Assembly (NCBI GenBank): GCA_023846275.1
Contig: CM043865.1
Span: forward strand, 32,502,412-32,566,411
Direction: 5' to 3'
DNA from: Vanilla planifolia
Taxonomy: Eukaryota > Streptophyta > Magnoliopsida > Asparagales > Orchidaceae
DNA: 64,000 nt
Each line of letters opens with the position of its first letter. Position 1 is the stretch's first letter. Both the position numbers and the translations under genes were made by a program. Below, piece by piece: positions 50,930 to 63,080 of this stretch. Under the pieces are notes generated by a model. It worked only from the letters and a program-made list of their open reading frames with translations, did not search any database and had not been told where the DNA came from.

Positions 50930-53002
50930 TATATATATATATTAATTTTTAATTTTTTTATGATAAAAAATAAGAAATAAAAATTAATGATACGTTGAAA
51001 TTTTTAGGTGGTCCGGTACAAACTAGAATCTACGTTCACCTTCAAACAATGTGGGGAAAAACTCTATTATTAAAAAAGTTATTACTTAAGGTTTTTCTTT
51101 ACAGTTTGTAAGCTTAACCCCAACTTGGTTTTTTATGAGATCAAATTAAACTCAGGTTTTTGTAAATATCGAGCCACTAAACCCAAAGGAAAAAGAAAAA
51201 CGCATTAAGAAATAAATTTTTGGTAAAAGCATACAAATTTTCTATGCTTGACGAATAGAAAAAGGCATAAAAAGTTCAAAATTATGAAGATAAATGAGAA
51301 AATGAAAGCTTAGAAGATGTAGGTTTAGCTGGAAGAATTTAGAATTTCGAGTAGTACTAAGTCATATGTATTGTTAGGAGATTGTTTCACTAATAGAATA
51401 TGTAGTCCTTCGTTGAGATCTTAAAATCTTATTCACTTTAATTAGCTGTTTTATGAATAATGGTTGGGTTTATATAAAAAAAATTTGATCATAGTCATTG
51501 AAAAGTGAATGAAAAGCTGTTGCCAAACGACTTAAAAACTCTTAAATTTTTTTTCATAACTGCTGATTACAATGGCACATATAATGGCTGCTAGGAAATT
51601 AGCTATTAGACGGGATCGACCGACATTGTCGGATTTGATCGGAGATATTTTGGACCGTCAAACAAAAAATTGTAAAAGTGGATGAATTATAGACAGTTGG
51701 ATCAAGAGGGATTAAATCTGGACCATCCTATCAAGTCAAATGAGTTTTGGATCGTTTGATTAATCAATAGTAAAGGCGGGAACGATTTTAGTCGTTGGAT
51801 TCAAAATAGAGAGATTTGGGTCATCCGATTTAAGGTTAGATATTTTAAAAGGCGAAAATAATAAGGGTTGTTCGATTAAGTTTGACGTGATTTTGTTAGT
51901 CCAATCGGAGTATCGAAGGAAGCTTTATAGGCGAGTGAGATTGAAGTCGTTTGATCAGAGATTGGATTGTGAGAATTCGCTCATGCTTTAGGCGTTAAGA
52001 CAGTAAAGGACTTTAGTTATCCATTACAGACGAGGAAGAATTTTTGTACTAAAATAGTTTGTGCAGGTGTTTAATATGAAATGAACTGGGGTTGGCTCCC
52101 TCGTGTGCTTGGGAATTCATCACCTGAGCCCACTCGTATACTTACAGGTTAATTCATGGTTATGGGTTTGACCCGACCAATTCGAGTTCTTGATTCTAGT
52201 TTAGTTTGGCTCGATCGTTTGTCTTACCTGAGCCTGGTTTAGGATGCACAGTGGCCAAGGTCGAGCTCAACCTGATTTCGTTCCAACTATCTCTTGATCC
52301 AATGTTTGCGAGTGTCCGTTCAGGCTTGTTTAGCCAGAGAGCTTTACACTTGGGCATATGTTTGGGATGTGGCTTAGGATATATATATATATATTTAATT
52401 ATGAAAATTTAATAGAAATATTTATTCAAATTTATCAAAAGTTTAACAATTGATTTAATATGTGATAAAGATGTATAAGAAAATTCAATAAAAAAAAGAT
52501 TGAATGAAAAGTAGAATTCAACATGTTTCTTAAATTAAAAAAAGAATTAAACAAATTCAAATACTATTATTTTCTTAAATTTTAATTTTTTAATTTAATC
52601 AAAATGAAATTTGATAAAGATGTATAGGATATGCTTAACTAAATAAAGAATTGAGTGAAAAATTGAATCCTATATGTTTCTTAAATTAAAAAAAGAATTT
52701 AACAAATTTGGATATTTAAATAGGATTTGAAAGTGAAGGAATGAAAAGATGTGCCTTATGATTAATAATCAATAAGCTAATATTCTATTTTATAAAAAAA
52801 GAATATATTTTTAAATTTGATGTATATGTCTTCAATCCTTAAAGTTTATTGAATATTGTAAGATATTTTGAAGACCATTAATTCACTATTTTAAAAATAT
52901 CTTGTTCTTCATATTTAAATCTATTTCATATTAAAAAAGTTTATTAGAACAAAATATTAAATATTTAAAGATTGACTCATTAAATGTAATGGTAACCTAA
53001 CA
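50930..53002 (-). repeat. Inverted copy of copia LTR plus leader
   Basis: Read on the minus strand this starts TGTTAGGTTACC at 53002 and ends CTAACA at 51372 (about 1.63 kb LTR). It continues into leader sequence to about 50930. It is the reverse complement of 45700 to about 47830, forming arms of about 2.1 kb around a 3.1-kb centre. Confidence 0.75.
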
Positions 53003-56000
53003 TTAACAAGAGTCATTGAGATCCTAGAAAGGACAAAACCTCTATTATAAAGACAAGATCTATCATGTTTTTGACATTTCGTTACCATGGGGCCCTTATT
53101 GGCAAACACCTCAAAAAAGGCTAGATGTATCTTAAGACTGAGATAAATAACCATTAATGAAGGAACCTAAGTAGTTATATAGGAGAAAAGACAAAGACTT
53201 GCTAATGCATAACATTAATTCACTCTTATTGCATCTCATGGTCCTACCCTACTAAAGTAATCATAGAGGCAAATATGGTAAGCTGGTACTTCATTTTGAG
53301 TAGATTTCATGGTTAGTGACGTATGTTGATTATGGTGAATTACCATTTAGAGTCATCTATGGATTTCAAAGAACTTGTCATGAGTTTTCCTAAATCTAAG
53401 TGAGTCCATCCTAAATGTTGATCCAATATACTAAATTCAATCATGTTTATGAAAATTATACAGCTTATTGAATTGTTAGATGTGGTTTATTGTTCAACAA
53501 TGGTCAAACTTAAGGTGGTTAATATAAATCGAAGCTTGAAATTACTTGAATTTCAAGTTGAGTCAATCCTTTTGAAACTATTTTGAGCCCTGCAATTTTT
53601 TGGGATATATCAAAACTATATATCCATGTAGCAATTTTTTTGAATTGTTGTTTGGTGGTCAGAGAAGGAATATTAAACATATCGTTTTCACTTTTATTAT
53701 TAGGCAGAAACAGTGTTCCTTGATCCAACTGTTCGTAAGATTAGTTGGGCAAGAAATTCATGCTGAGAAGTTCAGTGTTAGCATCTTTTACCTTAGTGCC
53801 CCTTTGAGCATTGTTTCAAGAGCTATGGACAATAAATTTATGCTGAGAATATCAACGCTAGTGATTTTTACATCAATGTTACTTTTTGAAGGGGCATAAT
53901 TTATAAAGCTTGAGGGAGTTGGACAAGAAGGAAGTTTCTGCATATTTAAGTTTAGATGAACAACTTGTTCTTAGATTTATGCTAGTTTAAATTGAAGAGT
54001 TAAACATAACCTATAAGTCCTTCCTAGTGTCACGATATAATGACAAAAGAACCTTATATGACAACATCACGGTGAATCAACTATATACCCTGGCAAAACA
54101 CCTACCTTGGAGCTTGATACTCAGATGACCAATGTCCTACTCCAGGGTGCTGAGTTTGAGGCCTAATGTGCTTATTGATGCCAACTTTCAGTTGGTTTAG
54201 TTCAAAAGGTTCGAAATTTAAGCTTGCTGCAACCATGTCATTATTTCCCAGCATTTTGTTGTCATCTTCTTTCAAAATTTAGCAAGTATCTCTCCTCATA
54301 ATGAGACATTGTGACCAACCCTATCAATGATCATATCTTCTTCACTATCTTCCTATAATGCTATGCTCACTCACTATTATCTTGTCCATCTCACCTTTGC
54401 CAATTTTAAGCATCAGCAATATGTTAAAAGATTATAGTATAATTTTTTTTTGGAAATATTTTTTTTAAACAGTAGCTGAAGCAATAATAATGTAAGATCA
54501 TGTATAAGCTTTACAATCCATATCAAGGATAACTACAAAAGAAGGGGTTAGGGGTATCCCTGTGTACCACTTGAAAGATGGGGCACAAAAATTTGTCACA
54601 TAGTTGGTATCTTCGAAAACTTGGGACCCTTAAGATGTCTTGAATTGTAGGAAAACATCATCAACATAGACATCCATCCCTCAAGTGAATGGTTTCTCAA
54701 TGCAATGTGCATGTAAACAATGATAAGAAATGCATGACCCTCTATCTATATGCTAGAGAATGTAGAGGAAAGCTACTTGACAAGCGCGGCAATGAGAAAT
54801 GAACCAAAATGCTCAATAATGGAAGTAGTAGAGGCCAGTCATGGGCCAAGCATAATAAGAAAGCAACCTTGATCATCCTAGGCCACAAAACACCTAGTAT
54901 AGCCATCCGTAAATGCAGAATCACCAAAATTTACCTTCAAGTGACCAAAAGGTGGGAGATCCCACCAAGACATTCTAGGGTAAAAGCGACCTTTGGGTAG
55001 AGGGGATCTAAATCCTCAAGATTAGACGGTAAATCTTGCAAAAGAGTGGAGGAAATGATGAGTACTTCAATATAAGTTACAAAGTAGGTAAGATTGTTGT
55101 AGGCCTTAGCATTCATATTTATCTGGATGTATAAAAAGTTGTGGCAACTAGCCTAGGCTTGGATAAATTTCAATCCTTTTTGGTGAGGACTAGCATTCGG
55201 TAAGCATAGACAACAACAAGGAAGGTCGTGGAAATTTGAAAACAAAAAGCAAAATAAAGACCTCCTTGACCTTGTGGCACATGCAGATAACATGGTCTAG
55301 ATTATCAAGGGAAGACAAACTCATGGGCAAATAACAGGTTATGCAATTTTATGGGAATAGAGCCATGGGATAGTAGGGATCGCCTCATACCAAATACTTT
55401 GCAAAATTGCAAAATTCTTTAGTTGGGCTTCTTAAGCTCCACACCCACCCCAATGTATGTTGTAAATTAGTAAACAAGATTGAATAAATCAATTTAGTAG
55501 GGCTCAACAATGGGGGTGATCTAGTTGTAAATTAGTAAACAAGATTGAATAAATCAATTTAGTAGGGCTCAACAATGGGGGTGATCTAGTTGATGGACCC
55601 TCTAAACTAGGGTGGGGTGGAAAAATAAAAACACCCGTTTAAAATTCGAGTTGTCCTCTAACAAAGGGTGTAATTATTCTTTTAGCCAAATAATTATGGA
55701 ATTAATATAAGTAGACTAGTGGCAAAATGGGATTGGGTTGCACTTGTAATGTTTGGCAAAGAGGTGATTAGAACTAACCCAAACTTTCCAAAAGTATCTT
55801 TGAACATGGGACCATTAAAAGCGATTAACATCCAAGACCATTGGTTCCCTTATCTGTTTTATAACTACATCTTACGAAAATAATTAATCTATGAGGATCA
55901 AGTGTTGACCAAGAATTGTGCAATAAATTTTGGAGACCAAAACTTGGTGCCAATCTTGAAGTTGTTGAATACCTAGCCCTCTTGACTTTTGGGGAAATAG

Positions 56001-56789
56001 ACCTTGTCCCATCCAACGTAACTAGGGGATCACCAATTTAGAGGAGCCCTTGAATGTCTTTGTCATTGGGATTAATAATGTTGAGAGGAACAAAGGAGTT
56101 GGATAATAAGTAAACATTAATTGAAGTGAGAATAGGGTTAATTTTTGACATGGAAAAGGGATTAAATAAAAGCTTGACTTTATTGTGGATGTTATAAGAT
56201 TTAGAATGCAAAGTGAGGAAGTTGTTCTTGTAAGAGATGTTAACCCCATGGCTTGTGAAGTGGTTTGATGATAAAAAATCTATGTGTTGTGTTTCTAATC
56301 GGTTTTTTTTTAGTGAATGTTTCAATCATAGATTGGATTCAGTGAATGGTAAGTAAGATCATTTAAAAATTGAGCTTATACTCTCATAGGAATGTTGAAG
56401 GAAGAAGGTTTCAAATATTGGAATATCCAATGGAGAATTTAGCTCTTAATGGTGTGCAGTTATTATAGGTAATCTTTTATTTATTTTTGTTGATTTAGAT
56501 TGTCAAAACCTACGACTATCACGTGGCACAATTAAGAATCCATGACATACTCTAATGCATGTATTCATTTGCTAAATTCTTGAGTGATTGTGATCTTTAA
56601 ACTGTATCAGGATTTTGAAATTATCGCTACGCAAATCTTAGTTTTGAAATATTCAATTTAAAACAAGTAAAATCAAGTCATGTTTTTCACTACTTATTGA
56701 ATGTACCGCACGAAGGTTGATATCTTACTTGGATGATACCTTTTTAGCTTATATTTGCGCTTGGAAGTGAACTAATATCGGGACCGTAT
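53003..56789. other. Degenerate DNA, probably transposon-derived
   Basis: No gene recognised. Short open segments on both strands suggest decayed coding sequence, for example the frame 55825-56016 on the minus strand. No motif allows a family call. A perfect 65-bp duplication lies at 55459-55588. Confidence 0.4.
55459..55588. repeat. Perfect 65-bp tandem duplication
   Basis: The unit beginning GTTGTAAATTAGTAAACAAG and ending GGGGGTGATCTA is present twice in direct succession without a difference. It must be recent compared with the decayed DNA around it. Confidence 0.95.
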
Positions 56790-58000
56790 TGGTACGATGT
56801 ATTCGTTGTGCAGGTGTGACCGTTGATTAAATTATTTATAAGTGCGCAAAGTTGGTCGTACAATGTATCATCTTGTACTAATTTAGGCCAATTTCTAAAA
56901 GTTGAGCTTACATTTGTATTGTATACCTACAAAGCTTATTTTGTACAAATACATTGTTTATTTTCTCATAGGATTTAGATTATGCATAATTCAAACTAGT
57001 ATGATGTAATATTTTGTATTATAACGTTCAAACTATGTTAATTGTGTTAAACGAGCGCTACATGTCGTACAGTACTAAGTATATGTATTGTATTTGTACA
57101 TTTGTGTGAAAATTTTATGTAAGTTATTTTTGCATTTATAATGTGTACTAATATAATCATTGTTTTGTAACAATACATCTCCATTTGTTTCCATTTTTAT
57201 CGTCGTACAATACGAGCTTTATACTTCGTACTTGTACATGTTAAAATTATCGTGCTTTGGTGTTGTACTTGTACGATATATTTGTCATATAAGTACGTGG
57301 TTTAACTCTCAGGTTTTCGCCAAGTACTAATATGATTCATGCATAAGACTTTTGCAATCACTGTTAAATGTAAGGATATAAACTTGTCATTGTATTAATA
57401 TGATTGTTATATCGTATGAGTATACTCATCACTTAGTATATGTCATACATAGTATTAGGATAATTTATGTATCAAATTAGTATGATCTGTGTTAAAAGTA
57501 TATGTTTTTAAGATTCTTTATTATTTTACTGTAATGATAATAATACATATTAGTATGTTCAATTATTAATAAATTTTTGTAGACATACAAAGACAATTTA
57601 AAGTTGAACTAAAATGTCAAGTTATGTACGCCTTTGTCATGTCGTACAAATACAACAACGTATATCGTATAAGTATGATTTGTTTTCCTATTGGGATAAG
57701 TTTTGTAAAATTTGTATTGTACAAAATGTCATAATATTATCATAATGTATATCATTTGTTTGAGAGCTTAGTTTTGGGTAAATATGTATTATACTATGGC
57801 AATTTGTTTTAGAAGAGTATGATCGATGTTAAAACACATGCGTTGCTAATTGTATTGGAGTCGTAAAATACAAGAGCCATCTCGCGTTTGTATGATACAA
57901 TTGTTGAAGTCTATCAGCGCTAGTAGAATCACTTAGTTGTTGGGATGATTTTTGTGAAGACTCTATCACCATGGTATGATGTTCTCGACGTACTAATACA
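56790..58000. repeat. GTAC-rich quasi-repetitive block
   Basis: About 1.2 kb is dense in TGTAC, CGTAC and GTACAA words mixed with TACGATA-, AGTATGAT- and GTATTGTA-like strings. By hand I count about 19 GTAC sites, against about 4 expected for this base composition. No fixed period is visible. No gene overlaps it. Confidence 0.6.
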
Positions 58001-60779
58001 ATTTGAGTCAGAAACTTAACGACTAATTTTGATTATTTCGAGAATTCAAACTCAAGTTGTTATACATGGCTAAAACATTGTGTGATCTATACGAACTATA
58101 AAGAGGAGGCTTAACTATTGAGAATAGAAAAGATTTTGAAGGATTAAAAGCCTGCATTGCTACATTTTAAAGTTTATCATGTAGAAAAGCTGAACTTTAA
58201 AATGATCACTTGATTTTTTTATCTGCTGAATTTACATCATCTTTATTCCTCAATAGATTCAAAGCATTGGTAATATCTTTACATCACTTTTTTTGTGCAA
58301 TAAAAGATTTGTTTTGTTGTAAGTTCTGTAAAGCAATTTTTTGTTAATTGGATTGTACCTTGTAGCCAACTGTTGTTTTGATACTGTTGCATGTGCGGCC
58401 GGGTAAGACTGCTATTGTAAGCTCTGTGGAGCTGATTGGTGATCAAGTTGATCACAAGTTGTGCGGGTTTTAGCTTACTAGTCTGTTGGGCAAAGGGCAA
58501 TTTGATAGTGAGGTTTGGTTGGGTTAACTAGGGGTAGATGTAGGCAAAGGTTTTGTCGAACAACTTGAAATTGTGAGCATCTCTTTTTTCTGTGATTTAT
58601 TTTGTTGTTTCTGATTTATCAACAAGTAACAAAAAATTGAGATTTTTGGTTTAATCAATATCTATTGTCAAAGTTATGTAAATTTACTTTGTGGATAAAA
58701 TCTCTTAGAACAATTCCTTAGTACTACTATTTATATATTTTATACAAGCTTTTGTTCATCTAATAAAATTGAACCCCATATTGTAAAAGGAAAAAAGCTT
58801 TGAAAAGACACTCGGTCGAGTATCACCAAGGAAAATATGGTAAAAAATAAGAGGAAAGTTCTCGGATAGCTTGCTATTGAAGCCTAGGCAAAACAAAAAA
58901 GCCTCTGGGCAGCTTGTCGTTAAGGCGTAGGTAAAAGAGGCGTTTCAGTGATTATTGTGAGGACTGAGCAAGGAAAAAGCTTTCAAGTAGTAGCAATATT
59001 AAATTTTGTGTAGAGGAGAAGCCTTTGCTTAACAACAATGCCTTCAAGCAAAAGAAAAAAATCTCTAGTCAGAGAAAAGAAGCTTCTGGGCAGAGAAGAT
59101 AAGCTTTCAAGAAAGAAAATAGCGCTTTTGGGTAGATAATAGCCTTTAGGTAGAGGAAAAGGGTCCTCTTATAACTATTCCATGGTAAAAGTGTTGAATT
59201 CAATTGGATTCCTCTTCTTTTTTGTTCCTGCACGATTGAGGTCCCAAGATGCGGAGGAAGCATTCTTCCTACCTTCATTCCCGCATGACCGAGATTCCAA
59301 GATGTGTATGATGCATTGTGCATGACAACATCTTTTGTTTTGAGAACAAAGGTAGGAATTGTGTAAGAGGTGACTAGCTTCCTTTTTAGTATGTCGATTT
59401 TTATGTCTTCATTTGGTTCTCAAACTTTTCATATTATAATCTATATTGTAATATTGTTGCTTATAAGCTGTTGTCAAGAAATTAATGAATAGAAGTGATG
59501 TGTAATTTTTATTAATTAATTGTGATTAACTTTTTTGATTTGTGTTTTGAATTATTACAATAACTACTTTTGAGATGTGTCAAGTGCTTGGAAGGGTCTC
59601 TCAAATGGAAGAGGGATAATATTGGGGATTTTTTCTAGAAATAACCATCTATAGTTGTTATATAAAAGAGTTTTATATTCGAAACCTCTATAAATGTTTT
59701 CATTGTAGCCTTATGAATAAAAATTAATCCATTACTTACAGGAGTCATTCTAGATGTTTTTCTTGAGAGAATTGCTTGTATTCAAGGGAGGTGACCTAAG
59801 TTGGAGACTAAGAAGAGGAATGAGTTTAGTCAAAGACTAAAAATAAAATTGACCATTCCTTTGTCTTCGAGTTTGGGTAGTATATCAAAGATGGAAGAAA
59901 AAAGGTGAGAATTTTGCACTTTAAGGCCTTGAATCAATGCAACAGTGATGGAGAATAGTAAAGATAGCTTCTAGAGATCGTTTATTGTGGTGAGTGAGAG
60001 AAGGTATGGATTAAGCTTATCGATGCCTTTACTCGATGGAATAGGGGGTGAAGAGAAGAGCATTAATTTTGGCATGACCTTCATATGATGTGACAATGAT
60101 GAAGGAAGAGAGTGGAGTTCAAGATCAGTTTCTCTTGAGGCCTTCGTGTTACCAATAATTGTCGAAAATGGTGGAGAGGAAGGTATGATAATGTTTCTCA
60201 AAACCTTTGTGTAATGTAACAATGATGAGAGGAAGGAGAATAGAGTAAAAGCATGCCCTATCAAAGCCTTTATGTGATTGAACAACATGAAATGTGAGAA
60301 GAAATTGAGACCTTGCCTCATATTATTCGTGCAAGAGAGTTGTAACGCGGGTGAAGAGGAGATGAGACCATTCCTTTTGAGGCCTATCAGTGTCAGGGCA
60401 ACAATGAAGTCGGATGACATGATCAAGTTTTCAAATGATTAATTAAATTATTATATAAGGGCACATGTTTTAAACGATACTAGAATAACTTGATAAATTT
60501 GGAGGGATGAGTCAGCTCTGTTAATTGGCAAAAGAATGTTTATTGATTTAGCTCAAAAATTGATAATCTCAAGTGGTATTGCAAGAATTTGACATTAATC
60601 ATGTTTTTGATAAAAACAATTAACTTGGAAGGGGATCTTTATCATGATTAACAAAATTTTAAATGATGTGATAAAACCATTAGACTAAGTTGAATCATAT
60701 CTTAAATAGAATTTGAGGAAATGATGTTCACATCCTTAGGTTAGAATTTTTTTCAAGTGATTTGAAATAAAGAATCATG
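58001..60779. other. Intergenic DNA, no gene recognised
   Basis: No domain is recognised in any frame, including the 151-codon open frame at 59971-60426 on the minus strand. That frame has no recognisable motif and is bounded by decayed DNA. The stretch holds the 20-bp repeat described at 59018-59160. Confidence 0.45.
59018..59160. repeat. Degenerate repeat of about 20 bp, seven copies
   Basis: Units begin at 59018, 59040, 59061, 59080, 59101, 59121 and 59141 and share a pattern close to AAGCCTTTGGGYAGAGAAAAT. Lengths run from 19 to 22 bases. Similar but less regular units occur leftwards to about 58880. Confidence 0.7.
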
Positions 60780-63080
60780 GGAGCTCAACACTATCTCCTA
60801 TTTGAAATTGATAGGCATTTGATCCAATAATTCCTTTTTGATGAGCCCCCTCCCAGTTTAAAGCGAGCTTATCGAGCCCTTGTTGCCTTGAAACTTGCAT
60901 TTTCTAAGAAAGAGATTTCCAACTTGAAAGAATGTGTTCCAATGTGCTTATCAAAGTATTTTCTATGCTTCACTTTTAGTTGAACTGACTTACATATGTC
61001 TTAAGGCGCTTCTCTTCATTAGGTCTTGCTTGAGTTTCCTAATTTCCTTATTCATTTGTTGGGTTTCGATTGTGTCTTAGTACCAATAAAGTGTTTAGAC
61101 CCAAAGAGTAGAGTGATTTATCTCCAAGTGAGCATGGCTTTTGAGACATTAACTAGAGAGTATGGAGACTATCCAATTAAAGTATAAGTAGTTTGATAAT
61201 GAGCATGGCCCTTGTTTGCTATCTCAGCTTGTTCATTTGTTCGATAGGTTACTAAACCTTCAAGAGACAATTGTATTTTTTGTAGAAGTTTTGGAACACC
61301 TCAATTTGGAATATGATGGCATGATTATGGCTTGAATTAGTTGAATATATCAATTAAGGGGAAGTTACAAAATTTTGTAGTTGTTTAGCCAACGAGTGGC
61401 TTTGCCTCGCTCTACTTTGAGAAGTAGTTGATGCCAATAAAAAGGAATTTTTTCTTGCTTTGGCCATAGAGAAAGTTCTAAGGAAATTCATGCCCTAGAT
61501 AGAAAAAGGCCAAGAATTGTTGATAGCTTTCACTGGGACTCTCGTTGTCAAGAAAGAGCATAAAAATAGTACCCTTTGTATCTTCTAACAAATAGTATTA
61601 TATCTTTTGCATGATAAGTCAAAAAAATCTGTCTCATACTTTCATTTTGAGATTACAGTTGGATGCATGGTTGTTGCATTCTTTTTAGTGTATTTCTTTT
61701 ATGATGTCTTGAATATCAAATGGGTAGATACATTTGAGTGAAGACTCGAGGTATAGGATTTTTTGTAGTGTTGATCCCTTGACCAAGAGATAGTGATGTG
61801 TATGTTGTTTAATTCTTCCTGCATCTAATTTTAGATAAGGTAATGTCCTTATCTTGAGGTGGTCTTTCAAGGCATTTAATCAGGAAGTGCCCTTTTGAGG
61901 ATGAGAACAGGTATCTTCATGGTCTCAATGCATGACCTTTAGAGAGGGGAGAAATCCTATTGTTAGTGGCAATGTGATAATTTATTCTCGCTTCATAAAT
62001 TCTTTTGAGAAACCCACCAATGAACTAGTGGCTAACAGGATAAGGCTTTGACTAGCACTGGTCTTATCAAAAGCATTGAGGAAAAGGGTGTCTATTGAAT
62101 TTCCATATTGATGAGCGTGCAGTGAATTTCAATGCTGGCAATTATCTCTAAGATAATTATGGCGTCATCATAAGGGTTGCTAAGAGGTGGCTTATCCTTA
62201 AGCTCTAAGGATATTGAAACTGTATCCTCTTGATGATTTATTACATTAGTGATCAAGGTTCTCCTAAAAACTTCTAAAATAGAGATCCTTAAGATTTCCC
62301 ACCTGTGATGAAATAAAAAATTCTGGTCTTTTATCTTTCAATGCTAATCGAAGGGTTTGGTTATCCTTCTCATTTTGGGGTTAGATGACAGTACTTGATT
62401 TTGCAAGTTTGTTAAAAACAAAGATGGGTTAAAAACTCTTTACCCGATACTTTTGGGGACAGCTTTCTCTCGACATTCTTAATTAACGCTTTGAGGATCT
62501 TGTATTCAGAAGTTCTGTGGCTATTGTCCTCATGATATCTGCAAAACTTTGTTGTGTCTTAGTTATTTTTGGATGTGTCTTATGCTTCTAATATAATCCA
62601 TCTCTTGTTATTGCAACCAATATTTCTTTGGGCAATGCACTTATGAGAGTATCAAAATGTCGGGTATAGTAACCTTGAGGGGCCTTTGTTGACTCACAGT
62701 CTCTTGTGCCCTTCATCAAGTGTTCTTGAAGGGAAGGGTGCATTTTCTTTCAATGTGCATAACAAGGTTGAGGATAATTTCTCTGTGATAAAGTGAATGA
62801 TCTTATTAAAAATTTATTGTAAGGATCTTATAGGGCATTTGACAAGTTATTTTGAGAAATCATTTAGTTTAAGAGAACTGATGAAGGTTGCTCAATTTGG
62901 GGAGTCCTTTTGATCCACTTTTTTAAGAGCTTTCTTAAAGCATTGGAGAAAATCTTAAAATAGTTTGTATTGATACTGTCTTAGGTTAAGAAGAGATTCA
63001 GAGACCCTTTTGGGTCTAATGCAACTAGTAAATGATGAAAGGAATAATTTTTTGAACTAATTAAGTGAAATAATTGATCC
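60780..63080 (-). mobile_element. Ty3/gypsy (Tat-like) fossil
   Basis: Read on the minus strand, right to left, there are traces of a gag zinc-knuckle region (about 62400-63080, with a CRYHEDNSHRTSE-like stretch), an aspartic protease region (about 62070-62230, with a PYDDAIIILEI-like stretch), and integrase from its zinc-binding part (about 61650-61870) to its C-terminal end (about 60780-61150, with a SPYSLV..SKAML-like stretch). Reverse transcriptase and RNase H are not recognisable between protease and integrase. No terminal repeats were identified. The copy is broken in many places and old. Confidence 0.65.

Larger units (their letters stand above)
45505..53002 (+). mobile_element. Ty1/copia (Maximus/SIRE-like) fossil with inverted LTR copy
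   Basis: A compound, broken copia fossil. 45505-45699 resembles the 3' end of a copia internal region and ends in an A-rich tract before TGTTAAGTTACC, where an LTR starts. A plus-strand LTR (45700-47338) is followed by internal sequence with traces of gag, the pre-integrase domain and reverse transcriptase in normal order. A second copy of the same 3' internal end lies at 50615-50790. In place of the expected same-sense 3' LTR there is leader plus LTR in the opposite sense (50930-53002). The element carries many breaks and deletions, and the two LTRs differ widely, so it is old. Confidence 0.75.

Noticed and set aside
45700-53002. A DNA transposon with 2-kb terminal inverted repeats
   Set aside because: The arms start with TGTTA and end in TAACA-like ends, have an LTR-like TATA box, and enclose copia coding traces; inverted LTR copies explain them better.
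59971-60426. 151-codon minus-strand open frame
   Set aside because: No recognisable domain, signal or neighbour; it sits in degenerate repeat-like DNA, so I do not call a gene.
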